27,829 bases of DNA. It comes from Campylobacterales bacterium (GTDB lineage Bacteria > Campylobacterota > Campylobacteria > Campylobacterales > QNZT01). The stretch spans positions 1 to 27,829 of the forward strand of contig JALWKJ010000014.1 in the NCBI GenBank assembly GCA_027081495.1. Direction: 5' to 3'. Below, piece after piece: positions 7,759-15,746 of the stretch. How positions within the stretch are numbered: position 1 is the first letter of the stretch; each line of letters starts with the position of its first letter. Under the pieces are notes generated by a model. It searched no databases and was not told the origin of the DNA. It saw only the letters and a program-made list of their open reading frames with translations. A program made the translations under genes and the position numbers.

Positions 7759-8693
7759 ATATCGTCAAATACGATGACTCGTACTATCATATATGGAACG
7801 AGTTTTTAAATCATGCGAAAAATTATCACTTTTTTTTTCATAGAGATTATCTATCCTACCATAAAAATAGATTTGAAGACCACTCTCTTTTGGTATTTGA
7901 CGATAAAAAGAAGGCGATAGCGCTTTTGGCGGCTAATATCTGCGATTTGACTCTCTATTCTCATAGCGGACTGACATTTGGAGGTTTTATCGTAAAAGAG
8001 AGCGTCAAAACGAAAACGATGACGCATATTTTTGAAAACCTTAAAATATATTTGAAAAATATAGGTATAAATAGAGTATATTATAAGGCTCTTCCGTATA
8101 TTCACCATATAAAACCCTCAAACGAAGATTTATACGCGCTATTTTTACAAAATGCCGTACCGGTTAAAAGAGATGCGGCCGCGGTAATCGATCTAAGAGA
8201 AAAGATAAAATACTCAAACGGCAGAAGATGGAGCGTAAATAGAGCGAAAAAACAGAATTTTATTATTCAAAGGAGTTTTGATTTCAAAAAATTTTGGAAC
8301 CTTTTAGAGCATACGCTTAAACTTAGATATGACTCAAAACCTACACACTCGTTAAAAGAGATAGAGTACCTAGCCTCAAAATTTCCGCAAAACATAAAAC
8401 TCTACATCCTTACGAAAAATGAAACTCTTTTGTGCGGAGCGATAATATATGAAAATCCATCCGTTTCTCATCTACAGTATGTCGCAAACTCCATAGAGGG
8501 CAGAGAGTTAAACGCGCTTGATCTGCTTATAGACAGATTGATTGAAATAGCCAAAAAAGATAAACGATACTTCTGTTTCGGTACAAGCGCTCGTAAAGAA
8601 ACCGACAAGCCAAACTACAATCTTTTAGATCAAAAAGAGCGCTTTGGCGCCTCTTGCGTAATATACGATCATTATGAATGGAAAATCTCATGA
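7755..8693 (+). CDS. GNAT/FemAB-like acyltransferase of the amino-sugar cluster
   Basis: A 312-residue protein with the two-lobed look of FemAB/GNAT-fold acyltransferases: RRWSVNRAKKQNFIIQRS near residue 155, HSLKEIEYLASKFP near residue 200, then GAIIYENPSVSHLQYVANS, ALDLLIDRLIEIAKK, and a late FCFGTSARK and RFGASC. It lies between the ketoisomerase (4-nt overlap) and the aminotransferase (4-nt ATGA overlap), so it very probably N-acylates the 3-amino sugar. In the characterised Fuc3NAc/Qui3NAc pathways that step is done by a hexapeptide-repeat enzyme (FdtC/QdtC), so an unrelated fold seems to fill the slot here. The acyl donor is unknown. Confidence 0.75.
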   Translation: MNIVKYDDSYYHIWNEFLNHAKNYHFFFHRDYLSYHKNRFEDHSLLVFDDKKKAIALLAANICDLTLYSHSGLTFGGFIVKESVKTKTMTHIFENLKIYLKNIGINRVYYKALPYIHHIKPSNEDLYALFLQNAVPVKRDAAAVIDLREKIKYSNGRRWSVNRAKKQNFIIQRSFDFKKFWNLLEHTLKLRYDSKPTHSLKEIEYLASKFPQNIKLYILTKNETLLCGAIIYENPSVSHLQYVANSIEGRELNALDLLIDRLIEIAKKDKRYFCFGTSARKETDKPNYNLLDQKERFGASCVIYDHYEWKIS

Positions 8694-9793
8694 TAGAGTT
8701 TTTAAATCTAAAATCTATAAACGAAAAATATGAAAAAGAGCTCTTTAACGCGGCAAAAAGAGTCATAGAGAGCGGATGGTATATACTCTCAAAAGAGGTG
8801 GCGGAATTTGAGACGGATTTTGCGAAATATTGCGAAAGCGACGAAGCGATCGGAGTTTGCAGCGGTCTTGGAGCTCTTGGACTTATTTTCGACGGATATA
8901 AACAAATGGGCGTTTTAAGCCCAAAAGATGAAGTCATAGTCGCATCGAACAGTTATATAGCCTCGATACTTTCGATCGTCCAAAACGACCTCGCTCCTGT
9001 TTTAGTCGAGCCCGATCTAAAAACCTACAACCTCGACCCGAAAAAGATCGAGGAGAAAATCACGCCTAAGACAAAAGCCATACTCGCCGTTCATATGTAC
9101 GGACAGTGCGCCGACATGAGTGAGATCAACAAAATCGCCGAAAAATATAACCTAAAAGTGATCGAAGACGCGGCGCAAGCTCACGGAGCGACTCATCGGG
9201 GGAAAAAAAGCGGCTCTTTGGCAGACGCGGCGGCTTTTAGTTTTTATCCGTCAAAAAATCTAGGAGCGTTCGGAGACGCCGGCTGCATAACCACAAACGA
9301 CAAAGAGCTTGCTAAAGTAGTAAAAACCCTTAGAAATTACGGCTCTTTTGAAAAAAATAGAAATATTTACAAAGGTTACAACTGCAGACTCGACGAACTC
9401 CAAGCGGCGATGCTTGGAGTAAAACTGAGATATCTCGACAAGATAAATAAAAAAAGAGAGCTTATAGCCGAGAAATATCTTCAAAACATCGATAATCCAA
9501 AGATTACTCTTCCCAAAGTTCTACCCCAAAACACTCATGTATGGCATCTGTTCGTAATTAGAGTCAAAGAGAGAAAGAAATTACAAAAACACCTTTTGAA
9601 AAATTCGATTCAAAGCTCCATACACTATCCCTTGGCTCCCCATAAACAAAAAGCCCTTGGCGAGTTAAACTCTCTTGATCTTCCCATAAGCGAGAAAATC
9701 CATAAAGAGGTATTGAGTATTCCTCTTTACGAATCGCTTGAGGATAATGAGACGGATTTGATCATAGAGGCTTTAAACGGGTTTATTTATTAA
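8690..9793 (+). CDS. DegT/DnrJ/EryC1 sugar aminotransferase, FdtB/QdtB-like
   Basis: A PLP-dependent aminotransferase of about 367 residues. Markers are the N-terminal GWYILSKEVAEFE, EVIVASNSYIASILSI, HMYGQCADM, VIEDAAQAHGA and SFYPSKNLGAFGDAG, whose lysine forms the Schiff base, followed by NYGSFEKNRNIYKGYNCRLDELQAA. It would convert the TDP-3-keto sugar made by the FdtA-like enzyme to the 3-amino sugar. I chose the ATG at 8690, which overlaps the previous stop as ATGA; an in-frame ATG at 8678 would add four residues. Its stop overlaps the stop of the convergent glycosyltransferase gene by 4 nt. Confidence 0.9.
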   Translation: MIEFLNLKSINEKYEKELFNAAKRVIESGWYILSKEVAEFETDFAKYCESDEAIGVCSGLGALGLIFDGYKQMGVLSPKDEVIVASNSYIASILSIVQNDLAPVLVEPDLKTYNLDPKKIEEKITPKTKAILAVHMYGQCADMSEINKIAEKYNLKVIEDAAQAHGATHRGKKSGSLADAAAFSFYPSKNLGAFGDAGCITTNDKELAKVVKTLRNYGSFEKNRNIYKGYNCRLDELQAAMLGVKLRYLDKINKKRELIAEKYLQNIDNPKITLPKVLPQNTHVWHLFVIRVKERKKLQKHLLKNSIQSSIHYPLAPHKQKALGELNSLDLPISEKIHKEVLSIPLYESLEDNETDLIIEALNGFIY

Positions 9794-10617
9794 AAATGTC
9801 TGCCAAACATCCTATATAGATATATTCTAAGAGAAAACTTCAAAACGCTCCTGTAAAGCGACAACTTATCAAATCCGTAAAAATCGTTTTTATACGACAA
9901 AAGCGTTTTTTTGCTGTCTTCAAGAAGATTTATATATTTTTCGTTTTTAACCGAACTCATATTGTTTTCATGAAGCCTGTATGCGCTCACTTTTTCATCT
10001 ATAAAACCGATAAGAGATTTTGAAGCGAGATTTAAATAAAGGGAAAGATCTTCCATATATAGATCTTCGTTATATCCGCCGTACTTTTCAAAAAAACTTT
10101 TTCTTATCATAAGCACGGGACCTGGAAGCGCGAAATTTGACAAAAACTCTCTTCTTATGCCCTTATCGCTAAAAAGCCTCTCTTTTTTCATATGACGAAA
10201 TTCAAAAAGAGCGCTTTGGCTTATAACGGCGTTTTTCGCATCTACCACTATACAATCGGCAAATACCGCATATTTTTCTTCATGATCTTTAAGATACTCA
10301 TAGCGTTTCGCAAGAGAGCCTTTAAGAAGATAGTCATCGCTTCCCAGCGTAACTATAAACTCGCCTTTTGCCATAGACAGGAGTTCGTTGAGCGTTTTGA
10401 CAAGCCCTCTATTTCGCCTGCTTTTGTAAGAGATATCAATCAAACCTTCATGATCTTTTATCCATTTTGACACGATATCGTCGGTATCGTCGCTTGAACC
10501 GTCGTTGATGATGACGATCTCTTTTTGCGAAAAATCGTCGTCTAAGATACTATCAAGAGTACAGCCTATAAAATCCCGATGATTATATGCCGGTATCAAA
10601 ATCGATACGAGCGCCAT
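9790..10617 (-). CDS. Family 2 glycosyltransferase
   Basis: A 275-residue GT-A fold glycosyltransferase. VSILIPAYNHRDFIGCTLDSI at the N-terminus, IVIINDGSSDDT and LGSDDYLL (the DxD-type metal/nucleotide site) are typical of GT2. The C-terminal third is basic and aromatic, perhaps membrane-associated. ATG at 10617 is preferred over an in-frame TTG 3 nt earlier; the ribosome site is weak, but the gene begins only 6 nt after the lipoprotein gene. It probably transfers a sugar to a surface glycan or glycoprotein, possibly the amino sugar made by the convergent genes. The acceptor is unknown. Confidence 0.88.
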   Translation of the reverse strand: MALVSILIPAYNHRDFIGCTLDSILDDDFSQKEIVIINDGSSDDTDDIVSKWIKDHEGLIDISYKSRRNRGLVKTLNELLSMAKGEFIVTLGSDDYLLKGSLAKRYEYLKDHEEKYAVFADCIVVDAKNAVISQSALFEFRHMKKERLFSDKGIRREFLSNFALPGPVLMIRKSFFEKYGGYNEDLYMEDLSLYLNLASKSLIGFIDEKVSAYRLHENNMSSVKNEKYINLLEDSKKTLLSYKNDFYGFDKLSLYRSVLKFSLRIYLYRMFGRHF

Positions 10618-10623
10618 CAAATA

Positions 10624-11706
10624 CTACTTTACGCTCACAAACGATCCGTCTTGGGGCAAAAAGTGAGTCTGCGTCCAATCGTGGTTGTTGCTCTCGAGAT
10701 AGAGATTGAATTTATCTTTGCCCAAAAGATCTACGCTTGCTTTTTCCAAGGAGATCTTCATGGCGATTTTATCCTCTTGTCTCCATGAAGTTACATAAAG
10801 AGGCTGAACATATACCCACCCCCATAAGCTTTGAGCGTTAGCACGGTATAAAATACCCTCTTCTATCATATAGTCGGCTCCAAAATCCGGTATATCAGCA
10901 TTTTTATAACCGGTCGTAGCGTTTAAGTCGGTATCGAGATATATCTGCATATAAGGATCATAATCGGTTGCGGAAATATAAATTTCAAATTTATTATCTT
11001 TTTTCAGTACTCCAAGAGTTTGATCTTTGTATTTGGAAGAAGCGAGAATTTTAGTATCTGATATCGAGTATTTCGTATCGTCAACGACAAGTTTGGTGTA
11101 GTTGTCGGGCGATATTACTTTTGGAATCCAGTTTTTATCCAATGCTTGAGCGCCGACTGAGAAAGGTTGAAATTTGCCTTTTTTTTCAAAAAACTTTTTC
11201 TCTAATCTTACGATATCGCTCTCGCCGATTTTTGTAACGGCTTCGATCTTGGCATCACTCTCTTTAACCTCTTCCCAATCCCATACATCGCGTTTTAAAG
11301 ATTTATAAAGCTTATTGTTTTCCACGATATACTCGGCTCCTCCTTCATTTTTATAACCCGTAGAGAGCGAGTTGTCGGCATCTATAATAAACTGTATATT
11401 CGGGGCACTTGATTTATGCTCAAATACGAAATAGACATATTTGGAAGTGACTTTTACTTTAAATCTTTGAGCATGATCTTCTATGACAAAATCGGTCGTT
11501 TTAAATTCGCTGTCGCCATCAAGTGAAAAGTCGGCTCTGTTTTCTCTTGAGAGATCGTCTCTTATATGCTTTGCGGGATTTTTAGAGGCGTCGGGCTTAT
11601 TCATATACTGATAAAAACTCTCGGGAGGCACTTTATCTTTTCCGCATCCTAAAACAAAAAACGAAGCCGCCGTAACGATACTTAAAATCAAACTTTTTTT
11701 CATCAT
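10624..11706 (-). CDS. Lipoprotein with two internal beta-sandwich-like repeats
   Basis: A 360-residue protein with a lipoprotein signal (VLGC, cysteine at 21). It has an internal duplication. Residues about 80-150 contain IIDADNSLSTGYKN, EYIVENNKLY and VWDWEEV; residues about 235-302 contain YLDTDLNATTGYKN, DYMIEEGILY and LWGWVYV. The D-x-D...TGY segment looks like a calcium- or ligand-binding loop found in secreted beta-sandwich domains, but I cannot name a defined family. It starts with two adjacent ATGs and is cotranscribed with the GT2 gene 6 nt downstream, suggesting a role in cell-surface glycan handling. Location is probably the outer membrane or periplasm. Confidence 0.75.
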   Translation of the reverse strand: MMKKSLILSIVTAASFFVLGCGKDKVPPESFYQYMNKPDASKNPAKHIRDDLSRENRADFSLDGDSEFKTTDFVIEDHAQRFKVKVTSKYVYFVFEHKSSAPNIQFIIDADNSLSTGYKNEGGAEYIVENNKLYKSLKRDVWDWEEVKESDAKIEAVTKIGESDIVRLEKKFFEKKGKFQPFSVGAQALDKNWIPKVISPDNYTKLVVDDTKYSISDTKILASSKYKDQTLGVLKKDNKFEIYISATDYDPYMQIYLDTDLNATTGYKNADIPDFGADYMIEEGILYRANAQSLWGWVYVQPLYVTSWRQEDKIAMKISLEKASVDLLGKDKFNLYLESNNHDWTQTHFLPQDGSFVSVK

Positions 11707-11738
11707 CTTTTTTTTCTTCTTTCATGAATATTTTCTTT

Positions 11739-11752
11739 CGATATCTATATCG
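11739..11752. repeat. Palindrome upstream of the lipoprotein gene
   Basis: CGATAT and ATATCG flank two bases at 11739-11752, about 35 bp before the lipoprotein ATG at 11706. On the minus strand it sits in GTCGATATAG, which resembles a sigma-28 -10 element, but no TAAA is found at the right spacing. It could be an operator. Confidence 0.3.
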
Positions 11753-11872
11753 ACAAAATTTCAAAAAATTAAATTGCGTTCGTTGTTCGAGAATCATATT
11801 TTTCAGAAAACGCAGATTCTTTGTTCACTAAAATAACTTTATTATTTTATTTCAAGAAAAACATTAACACGA

Positions 11873-11878
11873 TATACT
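11873..11878 (+). promoter_or_regulatory. -10 box of the DUF2853 gene
   Basis: TATACT lies 30 nt before the ATG, giving a leader of about 22 nt that contains AAAGGAG. The -35 region is not recognisable; the preceding 60 bp are AT-rich. Confidence 0.45.
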
Positions 11879-11907
11879 CCCGATGAGCTCATTTTAAAGG
11901 AGAAAAC

Positions 11908-12252
11908 ATGAACAAACTTGAAGAAAAGATTCAAGCGTATCAGCAAGAGGCGAAAAAACTGGGACTTGATCTCAGTGATGATCTTATCGTAAAAGTTACA
12001 AAAGGTTTGGGACCTTCTATCTATAAAAAAGATGCGGAGTCCGTTTCATGCTCGCAACAAAGCGAACTTGAAACGATAAAAAAGAACTTTTTGAGAAACA
12101 AGCTAAAACTAAACGACGACGACGCGAAATTAGACGGCGCTATCAAAGAGGTGTGCCAAGAAATGGGAAGCTCCAACAAAAACAAAAAAAGAGCGCTTTT
12201 TTACGCCCTTTTGGTAAAAAAGTTTTCAAAAGAGGAGATTTATAACTCTTAA
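11908..12252 (+). CDS. DUF2853 family protein
   Basis: A 114-residue cytoplasmic, mostly helical protein. The ATG at 11908 follows AAAGGAG by 7 nt. Family features are VTKGLGPSIYKKDAESVSCS, ETIKKNFLRNKL near the middle and EVCQEMGSSNKNKKRALFYAL near the end, which match DUF2853. The function of the family is unknown. It is a single-gene unit with its own promoter, and its stop overlaps the stop of the convergent deaminase gene by 4 nt. Confidence 0.88.
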   Translation: MNKLEEKIQAYQQEAKKLGLDLSDDLIVKVTKGLGPSIYKKDAESVSCSQQSELETIKKNFLRNKLKLNDDDAKLDGAIKEVCQEMGSSNKNKKRALFYALLVKKFSKEEIYNS

Positions 12253-13460
12253 AGTCTGCGTACGCCGGCTATATAAACTCCTTTAGCTTCTTTCGTATGC
12301 AGTATAAGCTGTAAAGGAAGACTTTTTTTCGTCGTTTTGGAAGGAAGCTTTAGGAGCGCGATATCGGCGTCAAAACCCTCTTTGATCTCTCCGCTGTCTC
12401 TTTGAAGGCTTTTTGCTCCCTCTCTTGTAGCCGATAGCAGCAATTTTTTAGAGAGTTCGAAAAGATCGGATCGGCTATGCGCAAATAGCGCGCTTCGCAT
12501 CTCGTCCCAAAGACTCAAAGAGTTATTCGAACTAAGTCCGTCCGTTCCTAAAGTCAATTTCTCTATATTTTTTATATCCAAAACTTTATTGCAAAGCAAT
12601 CTGTTTGATACGGGACAATGGGTGATATATCCGATGCTTTGCATAAGATCCGTCTCTTTAGGCGTCGCAAAAAGAGCATGAGTAAAAAGCGCTTTTGTAT
12701 CTTTAAACAATCTCAAATAAGAGAGCGGTTCGTTTACGGGTTTGCTTTTTGGCATAAACTGTTCAAAAAAAGAGTCAAAATCTCCTCTAGCTCGATCAAG
12801 CCACTCTCTCTCCGCTTCGCTCTCCATAAAATGAGTCGATACGGACATATTTTTATCTTTTGCGATCGAAATAGCCTTTTGGGCCAAAATCGGATGGGTT
12901 GAGTAAGGACTGTGTATGGAGATTGCCGGGATGAAATCTTTTTTTTGATATTTTTGACTCTCGTAAAGACGATTTTTAAAATCATCAAACAAAGCATCGA
13001 CCATTGCGGGATTTGAACCCAAAATTTCATTGAAATACACTACATTCAAAGGCGAATCGATACACGCTTTCATATCCGCGCCGAAACTGCTTATAGCGCC
13101 TATCGTCGTAGTCGCCGTTTTTAGCATAGAAAAAAGCGCCTCTTTCATACACTCGTATGAGCACTTACTTAAAAGCTCTTCTCTATGAGATATTACGCTT
13201 TTTAACCACAAGATAAAATCACCGTACTCAAGAGTCGTTTTGTTTGCCGAAAACTCCAGATGTACATGAGAATTTATCAGTCCCGGTATGAGCACGGAAT
13301 TTTCTCCCGCGTCTAAATATGCGGCATCGGGGAAACGATCTCGAAGATCGGCCGCTTTGGAAACGGCGACTATCTTATCCTCAAACGCCACGGCTTGGTT
13401 TTGAAAAATAGTAAAATCTTCATCCATAGTCATTATATAATCGGCTCTAATTATCGTCAT
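12249..13460 (-). CDS. Aminofutalosine deaminase-type amidohydrolase
   Basis: A 403-residue metal-dependent hydrolase of the amidohydrolase superfamily. NSHVHLE supplies the HxH pair (residues 65 and 67), SIHSPYSTH and VSTHFMESE the further histidines, and LGTDGLSSNN the catalytic aspartate. In Campylobacterota the orthologue beside aroQ deaminates 6-amino-6-deoxyfutalosine in the futalosine route to menaquinone; that function is assigned from family and gene position, not from a unique residue. The ATG at 13460 has GGAAGAAG upstream. Convergent with the DUF2853 gene and divergent from aroQ. Confidence 0.85.
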   Translation of the reverse strand: MTIIRADYIMTMDEDFTIFQNQAVAFEDKIVAVSKAADLRDRFPDAAYLDAGENSVLIPGLINSHVHLEFSANKTTLEYGDFILWLKSVISHREELLSKCSYECMKEALFSMLKTATTTIGAISSFGADMKACIDSPLNVVYFNEILGSNPAMVDALFDDFKNRLYESQKYQKKDFIPAISIHSPYSTHPILAQKAISIAKDKNMSVSTHFMESEAEREWLDRARGDFDSFFEQFMPKSKPVNEPLSYLRLFKDTKALFTHALFATPKETDLMQSIGYITHCPVSNRLLCNKVLDIKNIEKLTLGTDGLSSNNSLSLWDEMRSALFAHSRSDLFELSKKLLLSATREGAKSLQRDSGEIKEGFDADIALLKLPSKTTKKSLPLQLILHTKEAKGVYIAGVRRL

Positions 13461-13591
13461 ATACTTCTTCCTGATTTATCTTTATCGCCTATAGAATCAT
13501 ATTTTTCATAGGACTTAATATATTAATGTAGAAATCCTTTAGGGCAAATTGGCTAAAATGTGTCCCATTATCAAAAACCAAAAGGAAAAAC

Positions 13592-14074
13592 ATGAAAATA
13601 GTCGTTATACAAGGACCAAATCTAAATATGCTGGGTCTTAGGGAGCAAAATCTATACGGTCCTATGAAACTTGAAGATATTCATACGCAAATGCAGACAT
13701 ACGCGAAACAGAGCAACCATGAAATAGAGTTTTTCCAATCAAATCTCGAAGGCGAAATCGTCGATAAAATTCAAGAGTGCATGGGCGACGCGAACGGAAT
13801 CATCATAAACGCGGCGGCTTACACGCATACTTCCATAGCCATAAGAGACGCGATAAAAGCCGTGCAGATACCAGCTATCGAAGTTCATATAACAAATATT
13901 TACGCAAGAGAAGAGTTTAGACACAACAGTCTCATAGCTCCCGTATGCGCGGGACAGATCAGCGGATTTGGACCTTTTAGCTACCATCTGGCGATGGTGA
14001 GCATGATACAGATACTAAGCGAAATAAAGGCGATGCAGGAAGCTCAAAGCGCTTCGCAACAGACACAAAACTAA
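13592..14074 (+). CDS. aroQ: Type II 3-dehydroquinate dehydratase
   Basis: This 160-residue enzyme dehydrates 3-dehydroquinate in the shikimate pathway and forms dodecamers in its family. It opens with QGPNLNMLGLREQNLYG, giving the catalytic arginine 17 and tyrosine 22. INAAAYTHTS, the active-site histidine in EVHITN (residue 99) and APVCAGQISGFG complete the site. The last 15 residues are a Gln/Ser-rich tail absent from the core fold. AAAGGAAAAAC precedes the ATG, and CTAAAAT at about 13552 may be the -10. It heads the plus-strand run towards the flagellar genes, with the peptidase gene 5 nt downstream. Confidence 0.96.
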   Translation: MKIVVIQGPNLNMLGLREQNLYGPMKLEDIHTQMQTYAKQSNHEIEFFQSNLEGEIVDKIQECMGDANGIIINAAAYTHTSIAIRDAIKAVQIPAIEVHITNIYAREEFRHNSLIAPVCAGQISGFGPFSYHLAMVSMIQILSEIKAMQEAQSASQQTQN

Positions 14075-14079
14075 AAAAC

Positions 14080-15105
14080 ATGACAAACTATATTCTCAAA
14101 GACGAAAACGCCGTATTTTATGAATGCGGCTTTAGTTGCGATAACGCTCTTTTTCTAAAATTGGGAGAAGAGAGTTTTTTTCTTACCGACTCCCGCTATA
14201 AAATCGAAGCGAAAGAGAAAATCAAAAAAGCGCAAATCGTAGAGGCTAAAAATCTCTTTGAAGAAGCTTCACGGATTCTCCAAAAACATAAAATACGAAA
14301 ACTCTATTTCGATCCTTGCGAGCTTAGCGTAAAAGAGTTTGAGACGCTAAAAAATTCGAAATACACATATTTTGAACCCTCCGCCGACTTCTCGAAACAA
14401 AAAAGAATCAAAAAAACGAACAAAGAGATAAAGCTGATAAAAAAAGCCGTGAAACTGACCCAAAACGCATTTGAGCAGTACGCCTCCTATCTTAAACGAC
14501 AGGGTCTTGGAAAAGATGAAAAAAGACTTCATTTCGAGTGTCGCGCGAAACTAAGCGATACGGGTAGATACGATCTTAGTTTCGATCCTATAGTGGCGAT
14601 AAACGAAAATGCCGCGAAACCTCATGCATTCGCTTCGAAAAAAGAGCTTAAAATCGGCTCTTTAATTCTCGTTGACGCCGGTCTTAAGTATGAAAGATAT
14701 TGCAGCGACAGAACAAGAGTGGCGGAGTATTCGCAAGAGATAACATTCGATAAAAAAGATCAAAGCTTCCTCTCCTCAAAAAGGCAAAAGGTTTACGACA
14801 CGCTCTTAAAAGCGCAGCAAAACGCCATAAAAGCCGTTAAACCGGGAGTAAAAGCCTGCGAAATAGACAAAGCGGCTAGAGAGGTTATAGAAAAGGCCGG
14901 TTTTGGAAAATATTTTGTCCATTCAACCGGACACGGCGTCGGGCTTGATATTCACGAATTTCCGATTATTTCGGCAAAATCCCAAACGATTATAGAAGAG
15001 AACATGATCTTTACGATAGAACCCGGAATCTATCTGCCCGGGGAGTTTGGCATTCGAATAGAAGATATGGTAAAGGTCACCCACACAAGGGCGGCGGTTT
15101 TATAG
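14080..15105 (+). CDS. M24 family aminopeptidase (Xaa-Pro peptidase-like)
   Basis: A 341-residue metallopeptidase of the creatinase/aminopeptidase fold. The N-terminal 110 residues form the small creatinase-type domain. The C-terminal pita-bread domain carries all five metal ligands: Asp199 (LILVDAG), Asp210 (CSDRTRV), His285 (STGHGVG), Glu314 (TIEPG) and Glu328 (RIEDM). It is expected to remove the N-terminal residue from peptides with proline in second position. The gene begins 5 nt after aroQ without a convincing ribosome site, so translation is probably coupled. This aroQ-peptidase-folK order is conserved in Campylobacterota. Confidence 0.93.
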   Translation: MTNYILKDENAVFYECGFSCDNALFLKLGEESFFLTDSRYKIEAKEKIKKAQIVEAKNLFEEASRILQKHKIRKLYFDPCELSVKEFETLKNSKYTYFEPSADFSKQKRIKKTNKEIKLIKKAVKLTQNAFEQYASYLKRQGLGKDEKRLHFECRAKLSDTGRYDLSFDPIVAINENAAKPHAFASKKELKIGSLILVDAGLKYERYCSDRTRVAEYSQEITFDKKDQSFLSSKRQKVYDTLLKAQQNAIKAVKPGVKACEIDKAAREVIEKAGFGKYFVHSTGHGVGLDIHEFPIISAKSQTIIEENMIFTIEPGIYLPGEFGIRIEDMVKVTHTRAAVL

Positions 15106-15107
15106 GT

Positions 15108-15746
15108 TTGAAAAAAAGAGTTTCAAAAGAGCTGACTCTTTTTTTCGATAAAAATTTTCCTTTTATCGAAAAATCTCATTTAAAAACGACTCGCTCCAGC
15201 AAAAGGCATACCGCTCTTTTGGGAGTGGGAGCAAATATCGGAAACAGCCGAAGAAGATTTCAAAAACTCTTTTTATATCTTCAAAAAAATCCTCTTTTGG
15301 AAATAATCGAAACTTCGCCGATACTTAAAAATCCTCCTTTTGGATATATTGATCAAGAAGATTTTTTCAATTGCGTTATTTTGATAAAAACGAACCTCTC
15401 TGCGCATAGACTTTTGCGATTTTGTCAAAGAGTCGAACATATCTTTAAAAGAAAAAGAGCTTTTAAAAATAGTCCCAGAACTTTAGACATCGATATAATA
15501 GTTTTTGATAAAATAGCCGTTAATAAAAGAGATCTGACACTTCCGCATCCAGGATTTTGTGAACGCTTAAGTGTACTTATTCCGTTATCTTATCTCAAAA
15601 GAGGGTTATATGAAACTTTACACATTTACGGCGCCTACTCCCGCACAGGCGCTAAAAAAGGCGCAGCGCGCTTGCGGAGAAGAAGCGCTTGTGGTAAGCA
15701 CGAAACAGGTTCGAAAAAAAACTCTCGTTCAAGAGGGGTTGTATGA
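15108..15746 (+). CDS. folK: 2-amino-4-hydroxy-6-hydroxymethyldihydropteridine pyrophosphokinase, 3' end overlaps flhF
   Basis: This enzyme transfers pyrophosphate from ATP to the pterin in folate synthesis. Core motifs are GVGANIGN, ILKNPPFGYIDQEDFFN, RTLDIDI and LPHPGFCERLSVLIPL. A 40-residue N-terminal extension also occurs in relatives. The start is TTG at 15108, 2 nt after the peptidase stop. The recognisable enzyme ends near LIPLSYLK, where relatives stop, but here the frame continues another 45 or so codons to 15746, overlapping flhF by 137 bp. The extra tail is basic, with GAKKGAARLRRRSACGKHET, and reads like flhF in another frame, so the original stop was probably lost. Whether the tail is made and tolerated is unknown. 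Confidence 0.9.
   Translation: MKKRVSKELTLFFDKNFPFIEKSHLKTTRSSKRHTALLGVGANIGNSRRRFQKLFLYLQKNPLLEIIETSPILKNPPFGYIDQEDFFNCVILIKTNLSAHRLLRFCQRVEHIFKRKRAFKNSPRTLDIDIIVFDKIAVNKRDLTLPHPGFCERLSVLIPLSYLKRGLYETLHIYGAYSRTGAKKGAARLRRRSACGKHETGSKKNSRSRGVV

Noticed and set aside
13542..13557. TTGGCTAAAATGTGTC as a sigma-54 site before aroQ
   Set aside because: Only TGGC agrees; the -12 TTGC element is absent at the correct distance.
13739..13987. Minus-strand ORF within aroQ
   Set aside because: Antisense shadow of a strongly conserved gene, no ribosome site or recognisable motif.
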